A DNA stretch of 64,000 bases from Shewanella algidipiscicola (GCF_003605125.1 NZ_QPQT01000017.1:1-64000), one strand, 5' to 3'; counted from the stretch's first letter, positions 41,267 through 50,788 are shown. Numbers and translations are program-made. Notes: generated by a model from the letters alone, not told the origin.

Positions 41267-42325
41267 TCAATAAATATAGTGCAACAAGCTAATGAGCTTT
41301 ATTTGCCCACTGGCCAACAAGCGATAGGCACCATTTTCTGGCTGCAGTTGCACTGTAGCTTTGGCACCTGCTGGTAAGGTATTGGGTTGTGATCCATTCA
41401 TATCCAGGTGCAACCTAAAACGCTGCGCATCACGAACCCAGCGATTAGACTCTTCAGGTGTCGCTAAACGACCATCTGCAGCAAACTGCGCCGCACTAAC
41501 ACCAGCATCAAGGCTACTGACTTTAGCCTCATAGACCTGACCAGGCTGACTATCAAAGGCCACCCACGCGTTGGCGCCGCGACTAACATGACGCAGGCTT
41601 TTCTCACGAAAATCGGCGATAACATCGACATCCTCAAGCACCAAGGCCATCACAGGCGAGCCATTATTGACCATGTTGCCAGACGCGAGCTGCACATTGG
41701 TAACGACCCCATCATGATCGGCGCGTATTTGGGTATAGCTCAGGGCTAAACGTGCTTTTTTGAGGTTATTGTGTGCTTGACGTAATTTAAGATTACTGTC
41801 TCCAGCATCGCCACGCAGCGTACTGACCTTGGCTAATTGTGCCTTAGCGGCGCGCAGCTGAGATAAACTGGCTTTCACTTGGGTCCGCGCTTGATCTATC
41901 ATCTGTTGCGACACACTTTGCTGGGAATAAAGCGATTGTATGCGCTTAGCTTCGCGCTGCTTTAAGGCAAAGTTAATTTCACTGGCCGCCACATCTGCCT
42001 CTGCCACAGCCATAGCGGCATCGAGTTCGGCATTATCTTGCTTTGCTTGTTCAAGGGCCAACTCAGCCTGCTCTAACGCGAGTTGATATTCGGTAGGATC
42101 GAGCCTAAATAGCGGATCGCCTTGAGTCACTTTTTGATTATTATTCACATAGACCTGCACCACTCTACCGCTGATCTGCGGTGCTACTTGAGTTATGGTA
42201 CGAGTCGCCATGGCCTGGGTCGTTAACGGCATTTTGATATCGGCAAGTAAAAAATAACTAAAAAGTAGCAAAAAGCCCACAATGGCAAATTTGACTAACC
42301 GCGTAAATTGTTGATCTGGCGTCAT
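41267..42325 (-). CDS. HlyD-family efflux adaptor
   Basis: The 352-residue protein has an N-terminal membrane helix (about 13-30). A barrel-sandwich lipoyl segment follows (APQISGRVVQVYVNNNQKVTQGDPLFRLDP), then a long alpha-helical hairpin (about 80-190, rich in Ala/Gln/Lys), the second lipoyl half (IRADHDGVVTNVQLASGNMV) and a beta-barrel. This is the EmrA/AaeA-type periplasmic adaptor. It sits 10 bases after the MarR gene and seven before the DUF2955 gene, a clear three-gene operon. Confidence 0.92.
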   Translation of the reverse strand: MTPDQQFTRLVKFAIVGFLLLFSYFLLADIKMPLTTQAMATRTITQVAPQISGRVVQVYVNNNQKVTQGDPLFRLDPTEYQLALEQAELALEQAKQDNAELDAAMAVAEADVAASEINFALKQREAKRIQSLYSQQSVSQQMIDQARTQVKASLSQLRAAKAQLAKVSTLRGDAGDSNLKLRQAHNNLKKARLALSYTQIRADHDGVVTNVQLASGNMVNNGSPVMALVLEDVDVIADFREKSLRHVSRGANAWVAFDSQPGQVYEAKVSSLDAGVSAAQFAADGRLATPEESNRWVRDAQRFRLHLDMNGSQPNTLPAGAKATVQLQPENGAYRLLASGQIKLISLLHYIY

Positions 42326-42335
42326 ATACTCTAGA

Positions 42336-42854
42336 TTACTCCTGTGCTTTAGTTGCGGTAGCCTCTAATCTAGCTGCCGCATTGTGACTAATTTGGTTAA
42401 GTGTTTGTTCAAACTGCGCTTGCATTTCAAGACTAACTCCTGACAGCAATTCGGCGCGTACCCGAATAATTTTAGCTTCCATTTGATCTAGTACTGCCAG
42501 TCCCGCCTCGGTCAGTGCAACACGTCTGACACGTTTGTCATGCTCACAGCAGTGACGTATCACCAACCCCTGCTGTTCTAACTGGCCTAAAGTACGCATC
42601 AACGAAGCCAACTCAATTTCTAATGCCTCTGCGAGGTGCTTTTGGCTCACATCTTGGCCGATACGGTACAGCTTCCACAACGCGGTCCAGCGAGAATGGG
42701 TTAACCCCAGCGGGGCTAATTCGCCATCGGCAACCATTCGCCACAACCGATGCAAGCGGCCTAAACGTTCACCTAACGACAATTCTGAATGCTCGGCCAT
42801 TGGCTGAGCAGAGTTTACATGTTCGCTTTCGGTCTTATTCACAGTACTCACCAT
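42336..42854 (-). CDS. MarR-family transcriptional regulator
   Basis: The 172-residue protein has the winged helix core of the family: TAL-W-KLYRIG, HLAEALEIELASLMRTLGQLEQQGLV and the wing CCEHDKRVRRVALTEAG. N- and C-terminal helices form the dimer interface. As the first gene of the efflux operon it most likely represses its own operon and responds to the exported compound. A large palindromic site lies 190-236 bases upstream and is a good operator candidate. Confidence 0.92.
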   Translation of the reverse strand: MVSTVNKTESEHVNSAQPMAEHSELSLGERLGRLHRLWRMVADGELAPLGLTHSRWTALWKLYRIGQDVSQKHLAEALEIELASLMRTLGQLEQQGLVIRHCCEHDKRVRRVALTEAGLAVLDQMEAKIIRVRAELLSGVSLEMQAQFEQTLNQISHNAAARLEATATKAQE

Positions 42855-43043
42855 TATTAAGTGGATGACAACTCATCCTCTGCATTATGTTGTTATCCGG
42901 CTGCATGTCGCCCAGCGCCAGTGTTATAGAGCATTAACCAGCCCTGAGATGAATTGTGCCTTTAAGGCAATATGACACCTACACCTACACCTACAAACCA
43001 TGTTGATATCCTTATGTCATGGGACCGGGCAGTCTTGAGGTTT

Positions 43044-43090
43044 TTTACTTAGCCTGCTAAGCATTATATTTACTTAGCAGGCTAAGTAAA
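43044..43090. promoter_or_regulatory. Candidate MarR operator: nested palindromes
   Basis: An 18-base sequence (43044-43061) is repeated in perfect inverted form at 43073-43090, with an 11-base spacer. Each arm holds the smaller palindrome CTTAGC-NN-GCTAAG. The right arm extends to TTTACTTAGC/GCTAAGTAAA around AG. Two such dimer sites in a row suit cooperative binding by the adjacent regulator. The rest of 42855-43699 holds a triple ACACCT repeat (42975-42992), a terminator and no supported gene. Confidence 0.65.
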
Positions 43091-43403
43091 TAGGTGCGGT
43101 AAAAAATATTTCGGCGAGCATAAGCGTTACTGACAGGTGAAATACAACCGCAGCACATAAAGTGTGCGGCTTCGTCTATTGAGTCATTACAGATATGCCA
43201 TAAGTACTGGATAACGTTATGAGCCCATTTGATTAGATGTTGGGGATGCGGCTCTGGGATATGACTTGAATAAAAACTGGAATCAAGCGTTTAAATAGAG
43301 AGCGTTAACACTAAGCTTGAAGCATGCTGCTTTATGCAAATAAGAACCAAAAGAACACTCTAATGATCCAGGTTAAAAGTAGATATTGATGTTGTAATAA
43401 ACA

Positions 43404-43438
43404 AAGAAAAAGCGAGCATTGCTTAATACAATACTCGC
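43404..43438 (-). terminator. Terminator downstream of trhO
   Basis: Minus-strand arms GCGAGTATTG/CAATGCTCGC (one mismatch) with a seven-base loop are followed by TTTTTCTTTG. It lies about 260 bases after the trhO stop, so it may end a long trhO 3' region or an unannotated transcript. Confidence 0.65.
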
Positions 43439-43699
43439 CTTAGTTTCTTACCAAGAACGTTAATAGAGACAGTCTATCAACACCAACCAATAAGAACCTC
43501 TATTAACCCTGCAGAAGATACAGACTGTCGCCCGATGCAACATATTCTGTAGCAGTAACTTCAGTATAGACGCTACAGATAAAACGCCAATGCTCATTAG
43601 AAAAAAGTCTAAATGAGCACAGTTTTATGCCGCTTTTCTAATAACGCGCCAATGGCTTTGTTGTTGCCCGCCGCGAGGGCTACAACAAAAGGGTTAACC

Positions 43700-44689
43700 T
43701 TAATCGGTTTTGCGTTCATCTTGTTGGCTTTGCTTTAAAGCCAACTTCTGTAAACGGCGCTGCTCTATCACAGAGTTAACGTCACTGCCTATATGAGTTT
43801 CACCGCGCGCTTTAGCCAGCTGAACTTGGCGCTCTCGCTCAGCAAAACGCTCACGCTGCTTGTCTGATACTTTATCGACACAATATGGGCAGCTGATCCC
43901 TTTGACATAATGCTCACTGGCTTTATCAGCCTCAGTGATCGGTAAACGACAGGCATTACATTGATCGTATTCACCCTTTTCGAGTTGATGATTGACTGAC
44001 ACACGGTTATCAAAGACAAAACATTCACCCTGCCATAGGCTTTCTTCAGGCTTTACCTCTTCTAAGTATTTCAGCACGCCGCCTTCAAGGTGATAGACCT
44101 CATCAAATCCCTGCTCTTTCAAATAAGCGGTCGACTTTTCACAGCGAATCCCCCCAGTGCAGAACATGGCGACTTTTTTATGTTTAGCCGGATCAAGATT
44201 TTCCTTCACATAATCAGGAAACTCTCTAAAGGTTTGTGTCTTTGGGTCAACCGCATGCTTAAACGTACCAATGCTCACTTCGTAGTCATTACGGGTGTCG
44301 ATAAGGAGGACATCAGGATCTGAAATCAGTTGGTTCCAATCTTTTGGCTTAACATAGGTACCGACCACTTTACGCGGATCGATCCCCTCAACGCCCATAG
44401 TGACGATCTCTTTTTTAAGCTTCACTTTGGTGCGATAAAAAGGCATTTCAGCATCAAATGATAACTTGTAGACAATATGGTCTAGCCCTGGTTGCTGTTC
44501 TAACCAGGCCAATAGTGAATCGATAGCCGCTTGGGTACCGGCAACGGTTCCGTTGATGCCTTCGCTGGCTAATAACAAGGTGCCTTTGATGCCCACTGAT
44601 TCCATGTGAGCCAATAACGGCTGTTGGACTTCGGCAAAATGAGGCAGAGATACAAATTTATATAGTGCACAAACAACGACTTGAGACAT
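43700..44689 (-). CDS. trhO: tRNA uridine(34) hydroxylase TrhO (YceA)
   Basis: The 329-residue protein forms 5-hydroxyuridine at position 34 of certain tRNAs. It has the N-terminal UPF0176/acylphosphatase-like domain ([14 protein letters not shown] through [14 protein letters not shown]). A rhodanese domain follows with [16 protein letters not shown] and the active cysteine in [16 protein letters not shown] near residue 185. The C-terminal part holds a CxxC-type zinc-ribbon-like set (CNACR and CPYC). The ATG at 44689 follows GAGGAAAG; a start 14 codons earlier is less likely. It stands alone on the minus strand. Confidence 0.93.
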   Translation of the reverse strand: MSQVVVCALYKFVSLPHFAEVQQPLLAHMESVGIKGTLLLASEGINGTVAGTQAAIDSLLAWLEQQPGLDHIVYKLSFDAEMPFYRTKVKLKKEIVTMGVEGIDPRKVVGTYVKPKDWNQLISDPDVLLIDTRNDYEVSIGTFKHAVDPKTQTFREFPDYVKENLDPAKHKKVAMFCTGGIRCEKSTAYLKEQGFDEVYHLEGGVLKYLEEVKPEESLWQGECFVFDNRVSVNHQLEKGEYDQCNACRLPITEADKASEHYVKGISCPYCVDKVSDKQRERFAERERQVQLAKARGETHIGSDVNSVIEQRRLQKLALKQSQQDERKTD

Positions 44690-44895
44690 ACTTTCCTCGA
44701 TATGCTGGCTGAGGCGTAATCCCCAGTGCATGTAAACCGCCTAAAAATGTGATTTCAGGCGCAAAATTGGAGCGTGATTCTATCTAAATCACACTCGAAT
44801 AAACAGGTATAAAAAGTAAGGTTATTCCCCCCCAGTTTGAGTGCGCAGGTCAACTGTAGGGTGCACGCCCAGCTTACCCAAATTGCTCTAACGTT

Positions 44896-45009
44896 ATGAA
44901 CGCCCCTATTTTGTCTATCGTCAAGGCACTACACAATAACGGCCTCAGTCATAAACATATTGGTATTTTATTGGCAACCTGGCTCAAAACAGTGACAATA
45001 CTCACTTAA
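44896..45009 (+). CDS. Possible 37-residue small ORF before the GST gene
   Basis: A frame beginning MNAPILSIVKALHNNG runs to a stop 14 bases before the GST start. Its helix-turn-helix-like composition is weak evidence, and no ribosome site is seen. I do not recognise it, and it may simply be the GST leader. The interval 44690-45023 holds nothing else I can name. Confidence 0.2.
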   Translation: MNAPILSIVKALHNNGLSHKHIGILLATWLKTVTILT

Positions 45010-45023
45010 GAAAGGAGAGAGTT

Positions 45024-45704
45024 ATGCCCAGCGTCACCTTATATTCATTTCGTCGATGTCCCTATGCTATGCGCGCTAGACTCGGTATATGGCTTGCGCA
45101 ATGCACGGTCGAGTTGCGTGAAATCATCTTAAAACATAAACCTCTGACCATGCTTGAAGCTAGCCCGAAAGGCACTGTACCCGTGTTAATCCTGCAAGAT
45201 GGCACTGTTATCGATGAAAGCCTCGATATTATCAAATGGGCATTACAGCAAAATGATCCTTTGGATTTACGCCGTTTGGACCACCCAACACAACAGGCGT
45301 TAATTGCATCGCTTATCCAGCAAAACGATAATGACTTTAAGCCTTATTTAGATAAATACAAATACGCCGATAGGCACCCAGAGCAACACGCTGAGGACTA
45401 TCGGGAGCAAGGGGAGCATTTCATTGCCAGACTCGAACAGCAACTGCAGGTCGGTCCTTATTTACTCGGCGAGCGCTTGAGTCTCGCCGACATCGCGATT
45501 TTTCCGTTTATTCGTCAATTTGCCCATGTCGACCTACCTTGGTGGCAACAAGCGCCCTACCCCAAGGTACAAACTTGGTTGCAAGCGCTGCTTAATAGCG
45601 AGATGTTTAACGCTATCATGGTCAAATATCCCACTTGGCTCGACAGCGGTGAGGCGGTTATATTTACAGGTGATCCCTTGCTCTTAACAAGTAAGACGCA
45701 ATAA
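45024..45704 (+). CDS. Glutathione S-transferase family protein
   Basis: The 226-residue protein has an N-terminal thioredoxin fold (residues 1-80) with SFRRCPYAMRARLG near residue 8, where the cysteine is a candidate catalytic residue. The SPKGTVPVLILQDG segment provides the cis-proline and DESLDIIKW the glutathione-binding turn. The C-terminal helical domain has LLGERLSLADIAIFPFIRQF, the usual N-capping/hydrophobic staple region. Cytosolic. AAAGGAGAGAG gives a strong ribosome site. The substrate cannot be told; a glutaredoxin-like or stress-related role is as likely as detoxification. Confidence 0.88.
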   Translation: MPSVTLYSFRRCPYAMRARLGIWLAQCTVELREIILKHKPLTMLEASPKGTVPVLILQDGTVIDESLDIIKWALQQNDPLDLRRLDHPTQQALIASLIQQNDNDFKPYLDKYKYADRHPEQHAEDYREQGEHFIARLEQQLQVGPYLLGERLSLADIAIFPFIRQFAHVDLPWWQQAPYPKVQTWLQALLNSEMFNAIMVKYPTWLDSGEAVIFTGDPLLLTSKTQ

Positions 45705-45908
45705 AAGGGCGTAAATAAAGCATCCATTCACCCGTGAGGCGCGCCAATCATTATTCAAATTGATCTCCCAGCTAATAAAGTTACATCGCTCACAAACCGT
45801 TAGCCAAATGGGGGCGCGATCTCGTACAATCAACCATCTTCCTCGGTAACGCTTAACCAAGCGTTATCTGCTTCAATGTTAATTAATTGCGTATCACAAG
45901 AGGTATCA

Positions 45909-47156
45909 GTGAACACAGCATCTGTCCCACCATCGCACGACAAGGCTTGCGTGACTCATGTAAATTTAGCACTGTTGCTACCCATGCTAGCGGCTATTGT
46001 TGCGATCACGCCGCTGGCTATTGACATGTATTTGCCAGCAATGGCAACCCTTGCATTGAGCTTCAATTCAAGCATTACCACAGTACAGCAATCATTAAGC
46101 CTCTATCTGGCGGGTTATGCCCTTGGCATGCTCACCTTCGGCCCTATTGCCGACAAAGTGGGTCGCAAGCCATTGGTGATTATCGGACTCTGTGGCTTTA
46201 TGTTAGTGAGTCTTAGCCTAGCCTTTGTGACGAATGTCGAGCTATTTTTAGGCTTACGCTTTTTACAGGCCTTTATTGGCGCAGCAGCAACAGTTGTGGT
46301 ACCCGGTTATATTAAGGAGGTATATGGCAAAAATACTGCTAAGGGGATGTCGTATGTCAGCCTGATCATGATGTTAGCTCCGCTCATTGCCCCCACAATA
46401 GGCAGTATTATTTTAGAGATCGGAGACTGGCATTTAATCTTTTTTACGCTCAGCGGTTATGCACTCTTATTGTTGTTATTAGTGGTCACCAAACTCAAAA
46501 TGCCCAGTGATGAGCACGGCGCACAGCGCAGTCAAAAAAGCTTCTTTGGCGCCTATGCTGTGGTGTTTACTAAGCCCGGGGTTAAACTCAATTTGGCCAG
46601 TGGGGTGCTCACCTCGTTTGCTTTTTTCTGTTATTTAACCGCTTCGCCCTTTGTCTATATGGAGGTGTTTGATTTAGATAAGTCACTGTTCGCAATTCTC
46701 TTTAGCACTAATGTCGGCGCACTGATGTTAGCGAATGTGGTCAATAGTAAAATTGTGATGCAATATGGCTCACGACGTATGCTCAAAGTCGCCACCCTAC
46801 TGGCAAGTGTCGCAGGAGTGGCACTACTTAGCGTTAACTTAGCCGATTTAAGTTATCACTACACCGTCGCCATGTTGATCCCGTTAATGGGCTGCTTAGG
46901 CATAATGTCGGTTAATGCCGATGCCATAGTACTGATGAAGTTTCAGCAAGAAACAGGCACGGCAACGGCGGTTATCGGCACCTTACGCTTTGGTTGCGGC
47001 GCGTTAGCCGGCCCTTTGCTAGCACTATTTTATACAGGCACAGCGGTGCCCTTTGCTGCACTGATGTTAGCCGCCGTCATATTGGTGGGACTATGCCAAT
47101 TTTTAGCCCATCACATAAACCCAACGTCCGATAAAGAACCGGCACAAGCAGAATAA
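45909..47156 (+). CDS. Bcr/CflA-type MFS drug exporter
   Basis: The product (415 residues from the GTG at 45909) has 12 predicted membrane helices and the family motifs IDMYLPAMATLA in helix 1, LAGYALGMLTFGPIADKVGRKP between helices 2 and 3, and GAAATVVVPGYIKEVYG. These mark the DHA1/Bcr-CflA group, proton-driven exporters of drugs such as bicyclomycin or chloramphenicol; the actual substrate is unknown. The GTG is preferred because AGAGG lies four bases upstream. An ATG 11 codons earlier (45876) has no visible ribosome site. A C-rich hairpin follows the stop. Confidence 0.9.
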   Translation: MNTASVPPSHDKACVTHVNLALLLPMLAAIVAITPLAIDMYLPAMATLALSFNSSITTVQQSLSLYLAGYALGMLTFGPIADKVGRKPLVIIGLCGFMLVSLSLAFVTNVELFLGLRFLQAFIGAAATVVVPGYIKEVYGKNTAKGMSYVSLIMMLAPLIAPTIGSIILEIGDWHLIFFTLSGYALLLLLLVVTKLKMPSDEHGAQRSQKSFFGAYAVVFTKPGVKLNLASGVLTSFAFFCYLTASPFVYMEVFDLDKSLFAILFSTNVGALMLANVVNSKIVMQYGSRRMLKVATLLASVAGVALLSVNLADLSYHYTVAMLIPLMGCLGIMSVNADAIVLMKFQQETGTATAVIGTLRFGCGALAGPLLALFYTGTAVPFAALMLAAVILVGLCQFLAHHINPTSDKEPAQAE

Positions 47157-47162
47157 CTTAAT

Positions 47163-47183
47163 CCCCCCTAAGCTGGGGGTTGC
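47163..47183 (+). terminator. Hairpin after the MFS gene
   Basis: CCCCC and GGGGG pair around TAAGCT, followed by only two T residues, seven bases after the stop. Plausible weak terminator. Confidence 0.55.
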
Positions 47184-47213
47184 CTATGAGCCTAGGGCAT
47201 CATAGGCGCTAAG

Positions 47214-47262
47214 CCCTAAACCCTAAACCCTAAACCCTAAACCCTAAACCCTAAACCCTAAA
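47214..47262. repeat. Perfect heptamer repeat (CCCTAAA) x7
   Basis: Seven exact head-to-tail copies of CCCTAAA fill 49 bases. The complementary unit is TTTAGGG, the same as the plant-type telomere repeat; here it is probably a simple-sequence tract. It lies 348 bases before the ilvI start. The rest of 47263-47609 holds a 7-bp hairpin at 47328-47348 (CGGCAGC/GCTGCCG) and the ilvI leader; I see no leader peptide rich in branched-chain codons. Confidence 0.95.
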
Positions 47263-47609
47263 ATTATAGGCTCAAAAGCGTCCTCTAAAAACCACAAACC
47301 CAAAACTTTATTCCAATCTAGGGTCAACGGCAGCATTCACCGCTGCCGCCAGCGAAACCAAATAGCAACAATCTACCTGATTTATTTTCATCTACTTAAA
47401 ATATTTAAATAAAACGCTTGATTTAACAGCACTATTTTATATGATGAAATTCTGCTCAATCATGGCAGTCACTCAAGCTAACAAGCTAACACATTGATGT
47501 ACGGGTGATTAACGAGTTTGAAGTACCCTTTAAACTTATCATTTCAAGCGATTACCGTCGCTGTAGCAAGATACTGCATACCGTAGCGGTAACTATTGAG
47601 GGATCAATA

Positions 47610-49331
47610 ATGGAGAAGTTATCCGGCGCCAGCATGATCGTCCGTTCACTTATCGACGAAGGCGTTAAACACATTTTCGGCTACCCTGGTGGCTCTGTTC
47701 TCGACATCTATGATGCTTTGCATCAACAATCTGGTATCGAACATATCCTTGTTAGGCACGAACAAGCCGCCGTGCATATGGCAGATGGCTACGCACGCGC
47801 AACAGGCGATGTGGGAGTGGTGCTAGTGACCTCCGGCCCAGGAGCGACCAATGCCATCACAGGTATTGCCACCGCTTACATGGACTCTATTCCATTGGTA
47901 GTGTTGTCAGGACAAGTGCCCAGTAACCTTATCGGTAATGATGCCTTTCAAGAGTGCGACATGATTGGTATTTCACGACCTGTGGTAAAACACAGTTTCT
48001 TAGTGACCGATGCTAAAGATATTCCAGAGATCATCAAAAAAGCCTTTTACATTGCCGCGACAGGCCGTCCAGGCCCCGTCGTCGTCGACATCCCCAAAGA
48101 TTGCTTGAACCCACAGATATTGCATGACTATCAATATCCGCAAGAGATCAATATGCGATCCTACAATCCGACGACCTCGGGCCACAAAGGCCAAATTCGT
48201 CGTGGTTTACAAGCACTGCTATCGGCTAAGAAACCTGTGCTTTATGTTGGCGGCGGCGCCGTTACCGCTGGCTGCGATCAGCAAATTCTAACCCTATCTG
48301 AAAAGCTGGGGATCCCAGTGGTAAGTACCCTAATGGGACTCGGTGCTTTTCCTGGCACTCACGACAACAGTGTCGGCATGCTCGGTATGCATGGTTGCTA
48401 TGAAGCAAATATGACCATGCATCATTCAGATTTAATCTTCGGCATTGGAGTGCGATTTGATGATCGCACCACTAACGCAGTTGAAAAATATTGCCCTAAT
48501 GCCACGATTTTACACATCGATATCGATCCGTCCTCGATTTCTAAGACAGTACATGTTGACATCCCCATCGTCGGTTCGGCAGACAGTGTACTGGATAATA
48601 TGCTAGCGCGTCTGGCAGAAGACAGTCAGCTTGATAACGATAAAGCCGCAATTGACCAGTGGTGGAGCCAAATCAATCAATGGCGCTCACGGGATAGCTT
48701 AGCGTATGACAAAACCAGTGATCGAATTAAACCTCAGCAAGTGATTGAAACCCTACATAAGTTAACTAATGGTGATGCCTACGTAACCTCTGATGTGGGT
48801 CAACACCAGATGTTTGCCGCGCTTTATTATCCCTTTAATAAACCACGTCGTTGGATAAACTCTGGCGGCTTGGGCACCATGGGGTTTGGTTTGCCGGCGG
48901 CGATGGGCGTTAAAATGGCGATGCCCAATGAGACAGTGATCTGCGTGACAGGTGATGGATCGATACAGATGAACATTCAAGAGCTATCCACCGCCTTGCA
49001 ATACGATACGCCGGTCAAAATCATCAACTTAAACAATCGTTTTCTTGGCATGGTTAAGCAGTGGCAAGATATGATCTACTCCGGTCGTCACTCTCACTCC
49101 TATATGGATTCGGTACCCAATTTTGCCAAAATTGCCGAAGCCTACGGCCATGTGGGCATGACCATTAGCGATCCGGCAGAGCTGGAGGCTGGCCTAGAAA
49201 AAGCGCTGGCGATGAAAGATAAACTGGTCTTTGTTGATATTAGTGTCGATGAAACTGAGCATGTTTACCCTATGCTTATTCGCGGCGGAGCGATGAATGA
49301 AATGTGGTTAAGCAAAACGGAGAAAAGCTAA
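47610..49331 (+). CDS. ilvI: Acetolactate synthase III large subunit
   Basis: The 573-residue ThDP enzyme condenses pyruvate (or pyruvate with 2-oxobutyrate) in valine, leucine and isoleucine synthesis. The ATG at 47610 gives [14 protein letters not shown], follows GAGGGAT, and matches E. coli IlvI length (574). The longer frame adds 35 unrelated residues. Motifs: [14 protein letters not shown], the activating glutamate in [18 protein letters not shown] near residue 48, GPGATN, and the ThDP motif [12 protein letters not shown] followed 25 residues later by NLNN. It overlaps ilvH by one base (TAATG), so the two subunits are translationally coupled. Confidence 0.96.
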   Translation: MEKLSGASMIVRSLIDEGVKHIFGYPGGSVLDIYDALHQQSGIEHILVRHEQAAVHMADGYARATGDVGVVLVTSGPGATNAITGIATAYMDSIPLVVLSGQVPSNLIGNDAFQECDMIGISRPVVKHSFLVTDAKDIPEIIKKAFYIAATGRPGPVVVDIPKDCLNPQILHDYQYPQEINMRSYNPTTSGHKGQIRRGLQALLSAKKPVLYVGGGAVTAGCDQQILTLSEKLGIPVVSTLMGLGAFPGTHDNSVGMLGMHGCYEANMTMHHSDLIFGIGVRFDDRTTNAVEKYCPNATILHIDIDPSSISKTVHVDIPIVGSADSVLDNMLARLAEDSQLDNDKAAIDQWWSQINQWRSRDSLAYDKTSDRIKPQQVIETLHKLTNGDAYVTSDVGQHQMFAALYYPFNKPRRWINSGGLGTMGFGLPAAMGVKMAMPNETVICVTGDGSIQMNIQELSTALQYDTPVKIINLNNRFLGMVKQWQDMIYSGRHSHSYMDSVPNFAKIAEAYGHVGMTISDPAELEAGLEKALAMKDKLVFVDISVDETEHVYPMLIRGGAMNEMWLSKTEKS

Positions 49332-49825
49332 TGCGTCGTATTATTTCTGTGTTACTTGAAAACCAACCCGGCGCATTATCTCGTGTGGTCGGCTTGTTCT
49401 CCCAGCGCGGCTACAATATTGAGAGTTTAACCGTTGCACCGACTGATGATGTGACCCTATCGCGTTTAAACATCACAGTAGTGGCCGACGCAGCAGTGTT
49501 AGAACAGATAGAAAAACAGCTGCATAAACTTATCGACATCTTAAAGGTCGCTAATATCACCGAGACCAGCCATATCGAACGCGAACTGGCGTTAGTGAAA
49601 GTTAAAGCCAAAGGCGCTGGGCGCGCCGAAGTGAAGCGCACTGCCGATATTTTTCGGGGTCAGATAGTCGATGTCACCGCTGAGCTTTACACCATTCAGA
49701 TGACCGGCACCACAGAAAAACTTGACGCTTTTATCAGTGCTCTGGGCGAGGTTACCAAAGTGATTGAAGTCTCTCGCTCTGGTGTAGTGGGGTTATGTCG
49801 CGGCGAAAAGTCGATGCGTGCGTAG
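49331..49825 (+). CDS. ilvH: Acetolactate synthase III small subunit
   Basis: The 164-residue regulatory subunit has an N-terminal ACT domain ([20 protein letters not shown], then FSQRGYNIESLTV) that binds valine for feedback inhibition. A C-terminal ACT-like domain (VKRTADIFRGQIVDVTAELYTIQMTGT) follows. Length matches E. coli IlvH (163). The ATG overlaps the ilvI stop by one base; a start nine codons earlier lies inside ilvI and is rejected. A strong terminator follows. Confidence 0.96.
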   Translation: MRRIISVLLENQPGALSRVVGLFSQRGYNIESLTVAPTDDVTLSRLNITVVADAAVLEQIEKQLHKLIDILKVANITETSHIERELALVKVKAKGAGRAEVKRTADIFRGQIVDVTAELYTIQMTGTTEKLDAFISALGEVTKVIEVSRSGVVGLCRGEKSMRA

Positions 49826-49850
49826 CACATTGCCCACAAAGCAAGCCATA

Positions 49851-49880
49851 AAAACGCCAGCAGAGTATTGCTGGCGTTTT
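49851..49880. terminator. Terminator after ilvIH
   Basis: A perfect 12-base inverted repeat, AAAACGCCAGCA/TGCTGGCGTTTT, with a six-base loop. It ends ilvIH and, being symmetric, may also block transcription from the minus-strand gene beyond. Confidence 0.92.
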
Positions 49881-49985
49881 GTATATAACAGATTTTGCGA
49901 CACGCAAAAGATGATCAAATATCAATCCTAGATAATACGATTTTTGCTCAGCAATAAATCAGATCCATGATATTAATATAGATAC

Positions 49986-50426
49986 TTAATCGGTTAACTT
50001 AACCACTTCACCCGTTAGCGCCACGCCAGCAATCAAAGCACCGGCACCACATTGAAATGTGGTTTCGCTTGAGGTCAGATTATTCTTGTAATTGGATTTA
50101 ATCTTGACGACGGCGTTACCGCCGCGTTCAACGGCACTCTTTTTAAGCGCGATCATTGCAGAGAGAAATACCCATTCACAGGCTTCATTATCTGACTTAT
50201 TAAAGGCATTCGTTTTTTTGTTTGTTCTAAGATCACCCAATTTTTGTATTGGCTCAGCATAAGCTTGTTCGCCAAAGTAAAATTGCACATCGCTGCCTAG
50301 CTTGGCTTTCGCCGTTTCAGAGCTTAGTACTTTTGAAATAGAATAAGCACCAATATCATCCCTGGCAAAGGTAAGCGATGAGAAAAGCGTGAGGAAAGAT
50401 AGACCTAGAATAACGATTTTTTTCAT
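49986..50426 (-). CDS. Small exported protein of unknown function
   Basis: The 146-residue protein starts with a signal peptide (MKKIVILGLSFLTLFSSLTFA). The mature part has a conserved look: ISKVLSSETAKAKLGSDVQFYFGEQ, GGNAVVKIKSNYKNN and a C-terminal FQCGAGALIAGVALTGEVV. Similar proteins are sometimes labelled as an excinuclease subunit in databases, but there is no ATPase or DNA-repair motif here and the signal peptide argues for the periplasm. Two cysteines (in ACEW and FQCG) could form a disulfide. The ATG at 50426 follows GGAAG. It stands alone between ilvIH and a divergent LysR gene. Confidence 0.8.
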   Translation of the reverse strand: MKKIVILGLSFLTLFSSLTFARDDIGAYSISKVLSSETAKAKLGSDVQFYFGEQAYAEPIQKLGDLRTNKKTNAFNKSDNEACEWVFLSAMIALKKSAVERGGNAVVKIKSNYKNNLTSSETTFQCGAGALIAGVALTGEVVKLTD

Positions 50427-50451
50427 ACTGACAACTTCCATTTTATGTCAT

Positions 50452-50473
50452 ATGACCATAGTAAAGGTCATAA
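50452..50473. promoter_or_regulatory. Inverted repeat upstream of the exported protein
   Basis: TATGACC and GGTCATA flank eight bases, 26 bases upstream of the start at 50426. Size and position suit an operator. The rest of the 50427-50788 interval shows only a GCGGATATT/GCGGATATA near-repeat and the TTG-start leader of the LysR gene. Confidence 0.35.
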
Positions 50474-50788
50474 CAATTTGATCCAGTAAAGCCAGATCCT
50501 CCTATGGGCAGACAAGCTAATTAACAAGCCGCCCGCTTGTTACGGTTATGCTTTATGTTTGAGCTGCGGATATTGCGGATATAAAGTACGCTATAGCCCG
50601 ACTCACCACACCATAAAAACCGATGGGTATAATACATATCTCAAGCCTTTTGGTAAATTCCATTTGTTAAGCGCAGCCTACAGAGCAGGTATTTAACAGA
50701 TCGCCAGGTTTATTGCCTATATCGAAAGTCAGCAAAAATCGATATTATTCTTAACGTACTGACATCAAACGCTATTAGGAGCGGGGCA

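Noticed and set aside
47214..47262. Eukaryotic contamination or a linear chromosome end
   Set aside because: Normal bacterial genes lie on both sides (MFS exporter and ilvIH) and the tract is short and internal.
49986..50426. Excinuclease ATPase subunit
   Set aside because: Some similar proteins carry this label, but the product is a 146-residue exported protein with no nucleotide-binding motif.
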